Shown: positions 17,364 through 25,370 of the stretch, piece after piece
Position numbering within the stretch: position 1 is the stretch's first letter
Layout: every line of letters starts with the position of its first letter
Assembly: GCF_001984055.1 (NCBI RefSeq)
Contig: NZ_LYVO01000014.1
Span: 1-64,000, forward strand
Reading direction: 5' to 3'
DNA from: Variovorax sp. KK3
GTDB lineage: Bacteria > Pseudomonadota > Gammaproteobacteria > Burkholderiales > Burkholderiaceae_C
DNA: 64,000 nucleotides
Notes under the pieces: generated by a model
Database searches by the model: none
The model's input: the letters and a program-made list of their open reading frames with translations, nothing else
What the model was told of the DNA's origin: nothing
Position numbers and translations under genes: made by a program

Positions 17364-18101
17364 ATGAGCAAAAAAGTTGCATACGTCACCGGCGGCATGG
17401 GAGGAATCGGTACCGCCATTTGCCAGCGCCTTCACAAAGACGGCTTTACCGTCATCGCGGGCTGCGGCCCCACGCGGGACCATGGCAAGTGGCTGGCAGA
17501 GCAGAAGGCGCTGGGATACGAATTCCACGCCTCGGTCGGCAACGTTGGCGACTGGCAGTCCACGGTGGAAGCCTTCACCAAGTCCAAGGCAGAGCACGGC
17601 AGCATCGACGTGCTGGTCAACAACGCGGGCATCACCCGCGACCGCATGTTCCTCAAGATGACGCCCGAGGACTGGAGCGCGGTGATCGAGACCAACCTCA
17701 ACAGCATGTTCAACGTCACCAAGCAGGTGGTAAGCGACATGGTCGAGAAGGGCTGGGGCCGCATCATCAACATCAGCTCGGTCAACGGCGCCAAGGGCCA
17801 GGCCGGCCAGACCAACTACTCGGCAGCCAAGGCCGGCATGCACGGCTTCACGATGGCGCTGGCGCAGGAGCTGGCAGCCAAGGGCGTGACGGTCAATACC
17901 GTGAGCCCGGGCTACATCGGCACCGACATGGTCCGCGCCATTCGCCAGGAAGTGCTCGACAAGATCGTGGGCACGATCCCGGTCAAGCGCCTCGGCGAGC
18001 CCAGCGAAATCGCGTCCATCATCGCGTGGCTGGCAACCGACGAAGGCGGCTATTCGACGGGTGCCGACTTCTCCGTCAACGGTGGCCTGCATATGCACTG
18101 A
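17364..18101 (+). CDS. phaB: Acetoacetyl-CoA reductase
   Basis: A 245-residue short-chain dehydrogenase of PhaB type. It has the NADPH-binding TGGMGGIG (9-16), NNAG (86-89) and catalytic Ser139, Tyr152 and Lys156 (NYSAAKAG). It reduces acetoacetyl-CoA to (R)-3-hydroxybutyryl-CoA for PhaC. A GAGGG ribosome site lies 6 bp ahead of the ATG. It has its own leader and a strong terminator, so it appears to be transcribed separately from phaC-phaA. Confidence 0.96.
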   Translation: MSKKVAYVTGGMGGIGTAICQRLHKDGFTVIAGCGPTRDHGKWLAEQKALGYEFHASVGNVGDWQSTVEAFTKSKAEHGSIDVLVNNAGITRDRMFLKMTPEDWSAVIETNLNSMFNVTKQVVSDMVEKGWGRIINISSVNGAKGQAGQTNYSAAKAGMHGFTMALAQELAAKGVTVNTVSPGYIGTDMVRAIRQEVLDKIVGTIPVKRLGEPSEIASIIAWLATDEGGYSTGADFSVNGGLHMH

Positions 18102-18124
18102 GGCAGGGCCCGCGAGCCATCTGC

Positions 18125-18156
18125 AAAGGCCCGCCTCGGCGGGTCTTTTCTTTTTT
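18125..18156 (+). terminator. Rho-independent terminator of phaB
   Basis: CCCGCC-TC-GGCGGG (18130-18143) extended by G-T, G-C and A-T pairs, flanked by an A-run and followed by TCTTTTCTTTTTT. It lies 24 bp after the phaB stop. Confidence 0.9.
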
Positions 18157-18217
18157 CGAACGGTTTTAGACGGCCTTCGCCGGGCGAGCGGCCCATGGTC
18201 TTGCACAATGCAAGCCA

Positions 18218-19909
18218 ATGCCCCACAGCGTCTCACTCATCAACACCGTCGCGGCCGGCCTGGGCCTGGCGCTGATCCTCGGCTTTCTCGCAGCGCGCCT
18301 GCGGCTGCCGGCCCTGGTGGGCTATCTGCTCGCCGGCGTCATCATCGGCCCGTTCACCCCCGGCTTCGTGGCCGATGCGGAAATCGCGGCACAGCTGGCC
18401 GAGATCGGCGTGATGCTGCTGATGTTCGGTGTGGGTCTGCATTTCTCGCTCGACGACCTGCTCGCCGTGCGCAAGGTCGCGCTGCCGGGGGCGCTGGTGC
18501 AGATGGCAGTGGCCACCTTGCTGGGCGGCGCACTGGCCACGTGGTGGGGCTGGAGCCTGGGCGGCGCGCTGGTCTTCGGGCTGGCGCTGTCGGTGGCCAG
18601 CACCGTGGTGCTGCTGCGTGCGCTGGAGAGCCTGGGCATTCTCGAATCGTTCACCGGTCGCATCGCAGTGGGGTGGCTGGTCGTGGAAGACCTGGCCATG
18701 GTGCTGGTGCTGGTGTTGCTGCCGCCGCTGGCCGAGGTGCTGGGCGGCAACGTGGCACGCCCGGGCGCGGCGCCGGTCTGGCAGACCCTGGGTGTCACGC
18801 TGCTGCAGGTCGGCGGCTTCGTGGTGCTAATGCTGGTGGTGGGGCGGCGGGTCTTTCCCTGGCTCTTGTGGCAGGTCACGCGCACCGGCTCGCGCGAGTT
18901 GTTCACGCTGTGCGTCGTGGCAGCAGCGGTGAGCATTGCGTTCGCCTCGGCGGCGCTGTTCGGCGTGTCCTTCGCGCTGGGTGCCTTCTTCGCGGGCATG
19001 GTGATGCGGGAGTCCGAGTTCAGCCATCGCGCCGCGGAAGAGTCGCTGCCGCTGCGCGACGCGTTCGCAGTGCTGTTCTTCGTCTCGGTCGGCATGCTCT
19101 TCAACCCCGCGGTGCTGATCGAACGCCCGTTGCAGGTGCTGGCGGTGGTGCTGGTGATCGTGGTGGGGAAGTCGATCGCGGCCTGCGTGCTGGTGCTGCT
19201 GCTGCGCTATCCGCTGGGCACGGCGCTCACGGTGAGTGCGAGCCTGGCGCAGATCGGCGAGTTCTCCTTCATCCTCGCGGCGCTGGGCGTCTCGCTGGGG
19301 TTGCTGCCGCAGGAAGGTCAAAGCCTGCTGCTGGCGGGTGCGCTGATTTCGATCGCCACCAATCCGCTGTGGTTCGGGCTGATCGAGCCGCTTCAGCGAT
19401 GGCTGCATGGCCATTCGCGCCTGCTGCGCGGGCTGGCCGAGCGCGACGATCCGCTGGCCGAACTGCCCATGACGACCGAGGCCAAGTACCTCTCGCGCCA
19501 GGTGGTGCTGGTGGGCTACGGCCGCGTCGGTCGGCGGATCGCCGCGGAACTGGCGGCGCACGACCTGCCTTTCGTGGTGGCGGAACAGAACCGCGAGCTG
19601 GTCGAGAAACTTCGCGCCGACGGCAAGGCTGCGGTGTGGGGTGATGCGGCCGATCCGGCCGTGTTGATCCAGGCGCACATCGCGCGTGCGCGCGTACTGG
19701 TGGTCGCCACGGCTGATGCCATCAACGTGCGTCAGATGATCGAGGCGGCGAGGACGCTCAATCCGGCCATCCAGACCGTCATCCGCAGCCACAACGAAGA
19801 CGAAGCCCGCTTGCTGTCGCAGGAAACTGCGGCCACCGTACTCCTCGGCGAGCAGGAACTCGCGCAGTCGATGGCCCGCGCGGTCATCAGCCGCGCTGCA
19901 CCGGCCTGA
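18218..19909 (+). CDS. ybaL: Monovalent cation:proton antiporter, YbaL/KefB type
   Basis: A 563-residue CPA2-family antiporter. The first 390 residues hold about 12 hydrophobic helices (for example LPALVGYLLAGVIIGPFTPGF and LMFGVGLHFSLDDLL). From about 430 a cytoplasmic TrkA-N/RCK nucleotide-binding domain begins with VVLVGYGRVGRR, and continues with VWGDAADPAVL and VRQMIEAAR. It would exchange K+ or another cation for protons at the inner membrane under ligand control. It is downstream of the phaB terminator and so is probably a separate unit. Confidence 0.88.
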   Translation: MPHSVSLINTVAAGLGLALILGFLAARLRLPALVGYLLAGVIIGPFTPGFVADAEIAAQLAEIGVMLLMFGVGLHFSLDDLLAVRKVALPGALVQMAVATLLGGALATWWGWSLGGALVFGLALSVASTVVLLRALESLGILESFTGRIAVGWLVVEDLAMVLVLVLLPPLAEVLGGNVARPGAAPVWQTLGVTLLQVGGFVVLMLVVGRRVFPWLLWQVTRTGSRELFTLCVVAAAVSIAFASAALFGVSFALGAFFAGMVMRESEFSHRAAEESLPLRDAFAVLFFVSVGMLFNPAVLIERPLQVLAVVLVIVVGKSIAACVLVLLLRYPLGTALTVSASLAQIGEFSFILAALGVSLGLLPQEGQSLLLAGALISIATNPLWFGLIEPLQRWLHGHSRLLRGLAERDDPLAELPMTTEAKYLSRQVVLVGYGRVGRRIAAELAAHDLPFVVAEQNRELVEKLRADGKAAVWGDAADPAVLIQAHIARARVLVVATADAINVRQMIEAARTLNPAIQTVIRSHNEDEARLLSQETAATVLLGEQELAQSMARAVISRAAPA

Positions 19910-19930
19910 CGCGGCCTCAACTGCGCGGCG

Positions 19931-20338
19931 CTAGAGGTCTTCGATGACCAGGCGGCAGTACCGCTCGGCGACCGAGTAAGGCACCTGGCGCACCACCTCC
20001 ATCAGGCGTTCCGCGGTGGCCCGGTTCTCGGTCTTCACCAGCAGGCCGGTTTGGCCTTCGCGCGCCAGCTTGGTGTACATGCGCACGGTCGCGCCATCGG
20101 TCCCCGCCGAAGGCAGCGGCGTGTCGGCGTCGTCCCGAACCGTCGGCGAGATCTGCGAGAGCAGCGTCTTGGGTGGAATGAGGTAGACCTCGTCACCGCT
20201 GAAGCCCTGGTCGATCAGCTGATGCCCGACCCGGTTCGCATCGTCTGCGCTCGGGAACATCACCATCGAATGCCCGGTGGGGTAGAACGCTCCCCCGAAC
20301 GCAGCGCACATGTGCGGGTCGAGGATGAAATGCTTCAT
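19931..20338 (-). CDS. Conserved hypothetical protein
   Basis: A 135-residue soluble protein without a signal peptide. It has an alternating strand-helix pattern (HSMVMFPSADDANRVGHQLIDQGF ... LLVKTENRATAERLMEVVRQVPYSVAERYCRLVIEDL) suggesting a ferredoxin-like or glycine-zipper-free alpha/beta fold. I do not recognise a named family. It is convergent with the antiporter gene. Its upstream region is followed by an AT-richer gap shared with the next, divergent small gene. Confidence 0.7.
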   Translation of the reverse strand: MKHFILDPHMCAAFGGAFYPTGHSMVMFPSADDANRVGHQLIDQGFSGDEVYLIPPKTLLSQISPTVRDDADTPLPSAGTDGATVRMYTKLAREGQTGLLVKTENRATAERLMEVVRQVPYSVAERYCRLVIEDL

Positions 20339-20581
20339 GAGGCCTCCTCCAGTCCAGCGACTTCTGACGGGAAAGTCAGCTTAGGCCTGCCCGCACGGGG
20401 TTGATGTAGGAAAAGCCCCTAGGGCGCCGGTGCGTTCTGCTGTCTTTGGTAGATGTGTGGAAAGCTCGGAATGAATACTTTCCGTTCACATTTTCTGCTA
20501 ACCGTGAATTTGTAACTTGGTCGTAACGCATGGCCTGAATAGCATCAGGCTGCCTACTTGGAATACCCGCTCAGACACCAC

Positions 20582-20800
20582 ATGCCGCAACTGCGAAACA
20601 TCGCGCTCACCGTGCACGAACTCGAGGAAGGAGAGTTCTATTGGGTATTGATGGAAGGTGCCGACTACGCCATCGAAGACGCGCTGCCTTATCTTCCACT
20701 CGAGGCTGCCACCGATCCGCAGGCCAGTTATGCCAACGCCCTGGTGGCCGGGGTTGCGGCACTGCGCAAGATGTTCGGCAAGGACGGTCCGCGCAACTAA
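20582..20800 (+). CDS. Small hypothetical protein
   Basis: A 72-residue protein starting MPQLRNIALTVHELEEGEFYWVLMEG. It looks like a small alpha/beta protein with an acidic first half and a basic C-terminus (RKMFGKDGPRN). A TTG eight codons upstream is an alternative start; neither has a clear ribosome site. Upstream lies an AT-rich promoter-like region. No function can be assigned. Confidence 0.55.
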   Translation: MPQLRNIALTVHELEEGEFYWVLMEGADYAIEDALPYLPLEAATDPQASYANALVAGVAALRKMFGKDGPRN

Positions 20801-20826
20801 AGCAGTGGCAGCGCTCCGGGCATTCT

Positions 20827-21087
20827 TCAGGAAGTGACGCGTTGCTCGGCCGACAGGGGCCACAGGCGGCGCCACCAGGGACGCTTCGGCGCGGGGGCGG
20901 CGCTCGCGCTGGCGATCAACTCGGCGGCCACAGAGGCCCGCGTGCGCTCGCGGAGCGCCGTTTCGTAAGCATGGGCCGGTGCCCGGGCGCTCCGGTCTCC
21001 GCGCAATGCGAGCCGCCGCCAGGCTTGTGCCTGTTCGGCCAGTTCCTCATCGCTCAGGTCGTCAGGGTGGGGCAGTTGCTGCGTCAT
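20827..21087 (-). CDS. Small hypothetical protein
   Basis: An 86-residue protein (MTQQLPHPDDLSDEELAEQAQAWRRLALRGD...). The N-terminal half is a charged helix; the C-terminus is hydrophobic-basic (PKRPWWRRLWPLSAEQR). The internal ATG was chosen because the 35 upstream codons overlap a terminator hairpin belonging to the neighbouring gene. No family recognised. Confidence 0.65.
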   Translation of the reverse strand: MTQQLPHPDDLSDEELAEQAQAWRRLALRGDRSARAPAHAYETALRERTRASVAAELIASASAAPAPKRPWWRRLWPLSAEQRVTS

Positions 21088-21171
21088 GCTGGGTGAGATT
21101 GTGCCGCGCTCCGCGCTGGACGCGCTCGGCACTTTTCCATTCTCCGGGCAGAAGATGCGCCCGCCCCACAG

Positions 21172-21207
21172 TAAAAAGCCGGAGCCATGCAATGCATGGC
21201 CCCGGCT
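21172..21207 (-). terminator. Rho-independent terminator of the secreted-protein gene
   Basis: Read on the minus strand, AGCCGG-GGCCATGC-ATT-GCATGGCT-CCGGCT forms a long stem followed by TTTTT. It lies 22 bp past the stop of the gene at 21230-21604. Confidence 0.88.
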
Positions 21208-21229
21208 CGTCGGGTCGCGCGTCGCGTGC

Positions 21230-21604
21230 TTACAGCGCGAGTTGCTGGCCGCGGGCGGCGGCGCGGGCTTCGGCGCGCACCGTGGCGCGGTCGATGGTGC
21301 TGTTCAGCGTGGTGACGCCTTGGCCATAGCCATCGGCAAAGCGGTCCGCACTGTGTGCGGCGGCCACGGCCTCGTTGCGGACCGAAGCGCGGTCGGTCGA
21401 CGCGACGAGCGCCGGCGCGACGCGGGACGAGACGCCTTCGGCATACGGGTTCTCGCTGCGAGCCGCCACGACGGCTTGCGAGCGCACGTCGGCGCGTGCG
21501 TTGGCCGACACGGGCGCATGCACGCCTTCGTAGGTTTCCGCCTGGGCGCCGAAAGCGGCGAGGAGGGAGACGGCGGCAGCGGCGATGATCTTCGAGGTGT
21601 TCAT
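21230..21604 (-). CDS. Secreted protein with three internal helical repeats
   Basis: A 124-residue protein with a clear signal peptide (MNTSKIIAAAAVSLLAAFGAQA, cleavage about 22). The mature part holds three copies of a motif of form RAxVRxEAV: ARADVRSQAV, DRASVRNEAV and DRATVRAEAR, spaced about 35 residues, linked by short Gly/Ser/Pro-rich turns. This resembles the DUF4148-like exported proteins common in Burkholderiales, whose role is unknown. AAGGAA precedes the ATG and a strong terminator follows, so it is a monocistronic unit. Confidence 0.8.
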   Translation of the reverse strand: MNTSKIIAAAAVSLLAAFGAQAETYEGVHAPVSANARADVRSQAVVAARSENPYAEGVSSRVAPALVASTDRASVRNEAVAAAHSADRFADGYGQGVTTLNSTIDRATVRAEARAAARGQQLAL

Positions 21605-21890
21605 TTCAGTTTCCTTGGCAGTTTGGCAATTGGCTTGATTCCGAACCGGTCTTGGGTGGGGTCGTCGCCTTCGTTGGTCGAGGCGGCCACCTCGCTCGGT
21701 GCCCTGTTCACTCAGAACAGTGGTTGGCTGCTCTGTGGGATGAAGTTTGCGCGCAAAAGCTAGGTAGTAACCCGGGGTGTTCGGAACCGCGGCGTTTTCG
21801 TCGCGGAAACAATCGGGCTGCGATGCTGCCGCCGCAAGCGTGCGGCATGCCGTCAGGAGATGGGCAGGAGGATCGGCTCGGCTGAAGAGC

Positions 21891-22166
21891 TCAGATGCCG
21901 GGCCGCGTCGGCAGAAACGGCTGGGATGGCTGAGAAGGCTGAGAAGGCTGAGATTGCGGCGATGCCTGAGCCGTTTGCTGCTTGCTCGCATCGAGCTCGC
22001 GGCTGATGCGGCGGGTGAGGGCGTCGAGTTCGCGCGCCAGCCGAAGCGCCTCGACGCGGGCGCGTTCGTCGCCCTGCTTCATGTGCGCGAGGTGCTGCTC
22101 GAAGGCGTCCGACAGCTGAGTCCATCGATCGAACGATGTATCGATAGCCGTCACCGGGTCCTGCAT
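21891..22166 (-). CDS. Small coiled-coil protein with Ser-Gln-Pro tail
   Basis: A 91-residue protein. Residues 10-65 form a charged helix likely to be a coiled coil (FEQHLAHMKQGDERARVEAL...LDALTRRISRELDASKQQ). The tail contains a Q/S/P repeat (SQPSQPSQP). The ATG at 22166 has a perfect GGAGG 6 bp upstream, which decides the start against two more upstream ATGs. No known family. Confidence 0.72.
   Translation of the reverse strand: MQDPVTAIDTSFDRWTQLSDAFEQHLAHMKQGDERARVEALRLARELDALTRRISRELDASKQQTAQASPQSQPSQPSQPSQPFLPTRPGI
21928..21954. repeat. In-frame 9-bp tandem repeat, three copies
   Basis: GGCTGAGAA is repeated three times (last copy ends in GAT) within the small coiled-coil gene, encoding the Ser-Gln-Pro repeats of its tail on the minus strand. 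Copy number may vary between strains. Confidence 0.8.
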
Positions 22167-22480
22167 GGTTGCCTCCATTTCGCAACAGTGGAGCTGTAGT
22201 GCTCTCGGCGCCGCGTCCTGCAGAGCAAGACTACACAAAGGCGCCTGCTGTGACGACGGCAGTCCCCCGGATATACGGACCGCTTTCACAAATTGTTCAT
22301 GCTTTTGACTACTGTCTAGAAGCAAAACGATCGGAAAAGTCCCACAAAAGACTTCACGACGGCTGATATCCGTGAAAAGCGGCACAAGAAACAGTAGCCA
22401 GTAAGTACTACACGTAATTACAATTAGCTACATGCATTCACGTTCCGAGACGTCACTGGATACGAATTGCCTGCCCGTGC
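22167..22480. other. AT-rich divergent intergenic region
   Basis: A 314-bp gap between divergent small genes, clearly richer in A/T than the surroundings (for example CACAAATTGTTCATGCTTTTGACTACTG near 22280-22310 and ACACGTAATTACAATTAGC near 22410-22430). It probably holds promoters for both sides; TTGACT at about 22304 is a candidate -35 element. I see no RNA gene or clear operator. Confidence 0.5.
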
Positions 22481-22705
22481 GTGGAGGCGCGCTTGTCGTC
22501 GTATAGCGCGCTGCAGCGGATTGCGAAGGGGCCTTTGCCGATGGTGTTCACTGCCGTGGAAGACATCGAGGCTTTGCGCATCCTGAAGGATGGCGGCTGG
22601 GTCAAGGCGACGTTTTCGGCACCGCCGGGCCGCTCTGGATCGGCCACGGTGACGGAGCTGACGGCCCTGGGCCGCTTCGCCATGCAGTTCGTGCAACCTG
22701 ACTAG
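22481..22705 (+). CDS. Small hypothetical protein
   Basis: A 74-residue basic/hydrophobic protein from a GTG start (MEARLSSYSALQRIAKGPLPMVFTAVEDIEALRILKDGGWVKATF...). The pattern of strands and one helix suggests a small alpha/beta fold. It ends 8 bp before the next gene, so the two are probably co-transcribed from the AT-rich region upstream. No family recognised. Confidence 0.6.
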   Translation: MEARLSSYSALQRIAKGPLPMVFTAVEDIEALRILKDGGWVKATFSAPPGRSGSATVTELTALGRFAMQFVQPD

Positions 22706-22713
22706 GAGGCGCC

Positions 22714-23094
22714 ATGAGAGTTCTTGTCTGCCTGATCGCCAGCATTGCCGCCTTCGTCGGCTTGATCGCTGCCTGGTGGTTCTATTGGCCGGTCTGGCAG
22801 GTGGAGTCGCGCGTGAAGAGCCGGTTGGCCGATCCGGCGGCTGTGCATTTCTCCGGCGTGGTCTATGACAAGCGAACCGGAACGGCCTGCGGTTATGTCA
22901 ACCCGATGGCGCAAGGCGGACAGGGCGCAAATGGCGGCAGTGGCGGCAAGACGCACTTCATCCTGATGGCCGACGGCGACGTGCGCTTCGACCCCAAAGA
23001 CCCGGTACGCGGAAGCACGCTGCAGCAGCTCGAGGGATTGCGCAAGCAGGCGGACTACCTGGCGCTGGCCTACGCCCACTGCCAGCGGGGCTGA
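22714..23094 (+). CDS. Hypothetical membrane-anchored protein
   Basis: A 126-residue protein with one N-terminal membrane helix (VLVCLIASIAAFVGLIAAWWFYW) and a periplasmic domain containing a glycine-rich loop (QGGQGANGGSGGKTHF) and two cysteines (Cys58 region TACGY and the final YAHCQRG) that could form a disulfide. AGGAGG lies 6 bp before the ATG. Function unknown. Confidence 0.7.
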   Translation: MRVLVCLIASIAAFVGLIAAWWFYWPVWQVESRVKSRLADPAAVHFSGVVYDKRTGTACGYVNPMAQGGQGANGGSGGKTHFILMADGDVRFDPKDPVRGSTLQQLEGLRKQADYLALAYAHCQRG

Positions 23095-23103
23095 ATCCTC
23101 GGC

Positions 23104-23556
23104 TTACTGCCGCAGCGGGAGCTCGGCCACGGCGGCGGAAGGCGGGGCAGAGCCAGCGCCTGACGGCACGCGCATGCGTCCGGCCTGCTTCAGCGTCACG
23201 CCGAGCTGCTCGATGCCGAAGGGCTTGCTGAGCCAGAAAGTGCCCGGCAGCGTGCGGCAGGGTGCGGGCGTCGCCGTCGCGAAGACGATGGGTAGCGTCG
23301 CACATCTGGCCTGGAGCTTGTCCGCCAGTTCGAGGCCGGACAGCGCGGGCAGGCCTACATCCGCCATCAGCACGTCGAAAGCCCCTTCCATGAAGCGATC
23401 GAGCGCGCTTTCCGCGCTGCGCACACCGGTCGCCCAGTGGCCGAGCAGTTCCAACGCATCCAGGGAGGCCTCGAGGACTTCAGGGTCGTCCTCCACCACG
23501 AGAACGCGCAGGCTGCAGCACGAATCGGAAGAACACGCTGCGTCTGCGTCGGTCAT
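23104..23556 (-). CDS. Single-domain response regulator
   Basis: A 150-residue protein with one receiver domain: acidic pocket EDD (22-24), phosphoacceptor Asp66 (VLMADVGLP), a Thr in the ATAT segment and Lys111 (LSKPFG). There is no output domain; the C-terminal 30 residues are Ala/Ser/Pro-rich. Single-domain regulators act by protein contacts in phosphorelays. No histidine kinase is encoded nearby. AAGAGGAG precedes the ATG. The N-terminus has an unusual cysteine cluster (C8, C13, C14). Confidence 0.85.
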   Translation of the reverse strand: MTDADAACSSDSCCSLRVLVVEDDPEVLEASLDALELLGHWATGVRSAESALDRFMEGAFDVLMADVGLPALSGLELADKLQARCATLPIVFATATPAPCRTLPGTFWLSKPFGIEQLGVTLKQAGRMRVPSGAGSAPPSAAVAELPLRQ

Positions 23557-23668
23557 GAAAGCTCCTCTTGATTAGTCATTTAGTCAACGTTCGGTCGGCC
23601 GACGAGAAGCATTGGCGAGCGGCGGCGCCTCCGGTGTAGGAGCGCGCCGCAATCGGATGCCCACAGCT

Positions 23669-24304
23669 TCAGGCCGCAGCGGCCGGCGTGCCGGTGGTTC
23701 GCAAGGCCTCGTCGCGAGGCATGACCGCGGCGTACTTCTGCTGCATGTCGAAGAGGTTCGCCTCGTGCGGTGCCAAGGCCCGGTCGCCCACGCAGTCGGA
23801 CACGACCAGCGGCCGGAAGCCCCAGGACATGGCGTCGACCACGCTCGCCCGCACGCAGCCGCTGGTGACGGCGCCCGCCACCAGCAGGGTCTGCACGCCG
23901 CGCTGCGCGAGCCAGGCGGCCAGCGAGGTGCCGAAGAAGGCCGAGGGCACGGTCTTGCGCACCACCAGCTCGCCGGCGCGCGGCGCGAGCGCGGGCACGA
24001 TGGCGCTGGCGGGCACGTGCTCCTTGAGGCCCAACATGCCCGGCACCTTGATCGAGAAGATGTTGTGGTCGGCATCGTCCTCGGCGTAGACGATGCGGCT
24101 GTGCGCGATGGCCCAGCCGCGCTCGCGTGCCGCAGCCAGCAGCGGCACGGTGGCCGCGATGGCGTCGGGGATGTTGCCGCCGCCGAAGACCTGCGGGTCG
24201 GCGAAGCCGTTGACGAAGTCGACGATCAGCAGGCCGTAGGGCCCGTGCAGCGGCAGCGTCGCGCCGAAGCCCTGGCGTTCGTAGGTGCCCAGTTCAGCGT
24301 GCAT
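23669..24304 (-). CDS. picF: Isochorismatase-fold hydrolase, maleamate amidohydrolase
   Basis: A 211-residue cysteine hydrolase with the triad Asp29 (LIVDFVNGF), Lys117 (VRKTVPSAF) and Cys150 (VTSGCVRAS). In this gene set it fits maleamate amidohydrolase (PicF/NicF), which releases ammonia from maleamate to give maleate. ATG 24304 has a strong AGGAAGGGG site; an ATG six codons upstream is possible. It overlaps the preceding dioxygenase gene by 11 bp and is the last gene of the lower-pathway operon. Confidence 0.85.
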   Translation of the reverse strand: MHAELGTYERQGFGATLPLHGPYGLLIVDFVNGFADPQVFGGGNIPDAIAATVPLLAAARERGWAIAHSRIVYAEDDADHNIFSIKVPGMLGLKEHVPASAIVPALAPRAGELVVRKTVPSAFFGTSLAAWLAQRGVQTLLVAGAVTSGCVRASVVDAMSWGFRPLVVSDCVGDRALAPHEANLFDMQQKYAAVMPRDEALRTTGTPAAAA

Positions 24305-25349
24305 GGCGCGCCCCTTCCTCATCCAGCACGCGGCCTTCGCGCACCATGTCCTCGCCGTCCAGCCGCACCGTGCAGCGGCGCAGCGGGATGTCGATGTGGC
24401 AGGCCGTGGTGCGGCTGCCGCCGGCCTCGTTGTTCGGGCCGAGCGAGAACAAGAAGTTGCCTTCGTAGGCCCGCGCGTCCATGCCGATCGAGGCCTCGCG
24501 GTCGTACAGGCCCAGCGTCGACCAGCGCGCCCGGGGCTGCAGGCCCCAGCCGATGTGCGAGATGGCGTATGCCTCGGGGTCGCGAAACGAGGCCATGTAG
24601 TCGCTCAGCAGTTCGGCATCGAGCCCGCCTTCGATCTTCGTCGCGTAACCCTTCTCGACCGTGAGCACGATGGGCTCGCCCACATAGGACTTCTGCGGCA
24701 GCAGGATGTCGCCGCGGTCGATCACGATGCGGCCGCTCGCGCCGCCCTCGTCCGGAAAGGTCAGCGCGAAGCCGCTGGGCCAGTGATCCCATCGGCCGGG
24801 TTCGTCGACGAAGCCGTATTCGCTGATGGCCGGAAACTGGCCGAGCGGGCAGCGCAGGTCGGTGCCGGCCTCCGACACCACGTGCATCTCGCGCGAGCGC
24901 ACGATGTGTTCGGCAGCGCGCTTGACGCGCGTGCGGTCGCCCTCGTTCGGCACCATGCGCACCAGCACCTCGGGCGGCTCCACCGCCAGCAGGATCTTCG
25001 TGCCGGTGGCCAGCACCTCGTGCTGTTCGGGCGAGAACAGCAGCGTCATCAGGTCCAGCACCAGGTCGCTGGCCTTCAGCATGGCGATGGCGGCCGGGTT
25101 GCCGGTCAGCGGCGTGCTGCCGAGATAAGCCAGGCTGTCGCGGCTCAGGGCCTTCTCTGCGTTCACGGGCGGCAGGTCGAGCCGGTTGACGATCGCACCC
25201 AGGTCCTGCGCCGCGACGAGCGCGCACGACAAGGTCTGCGGATGCGTGGCGGCGCTGGTGAGCACGGTCACGGTCTGGCCGGGCTCCAGCTTCGAGAGCG
25301 TCAGCACCTGCTTCCAGGCGCCGATCAGCTGATGGTCACTGACGGGCAT
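24294..25349 (-). CDS. picD: 2,5-Dihydroxypyridine 5,6-dioxygenase
   Basis: A 351-residue protein of the NicX/PicD type, a mononuclear Fe(II) ring-cleavage enzyme with an aminopeptidase-like fold. The metal-ligand set known for NicX is found at the same numbering: His265 (ISHIGW), His318 and Asp320 (ACHID). It converts 2,5-dihydroxypyridine to N-formylmaleamate. This is the most diagnostic gene of the cluster, because 2,5-dihydroxypyridine is the meeting point of the nicotinate and picolinate pathways. It lies 21 bp after the deformylase gene. Confidence 0.92.
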   Translation of the reverse strand: MPVSDHQLIGAWKQVLTLSKLEPGQTVTVLTSAATHPQTLSCALVAAQDLGAIVNRLDLPPVNAEKALSRDSLAYLGSTPLTGNPAAIAMLKASDLVLDLMTLLFSPEQHEVLATGTKILLAVEPPEVLVRMVPNEGDRTRVKRAAEHIVRSREMHVVSEAGTDLRCPLGQFPAISEYGFVDEPGRWDHWPSGFALTFPDEGGASGRIVIDRGDILLPQKSYVGEPIVLTVEKGYATKIEGGLDAELLSDYMASFRDPEAYAISHIGWGLQPRARWSTLGLYDREASIGMDARAYEGNFLFSLGPNNEAGGSRTTACHIDIPLRRCTVRLDGEDMVREGRVLDEEGARHAR

Positions 25350-25370
25350 GTGCTTGTCCTTTCCAAGGAT

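Noticed and set aside
20558..20800. TTG start for the small gene
   Set aside because: No ribosome site supports it; the ATG at 20582 is simpler, though the choice stays uncertain.
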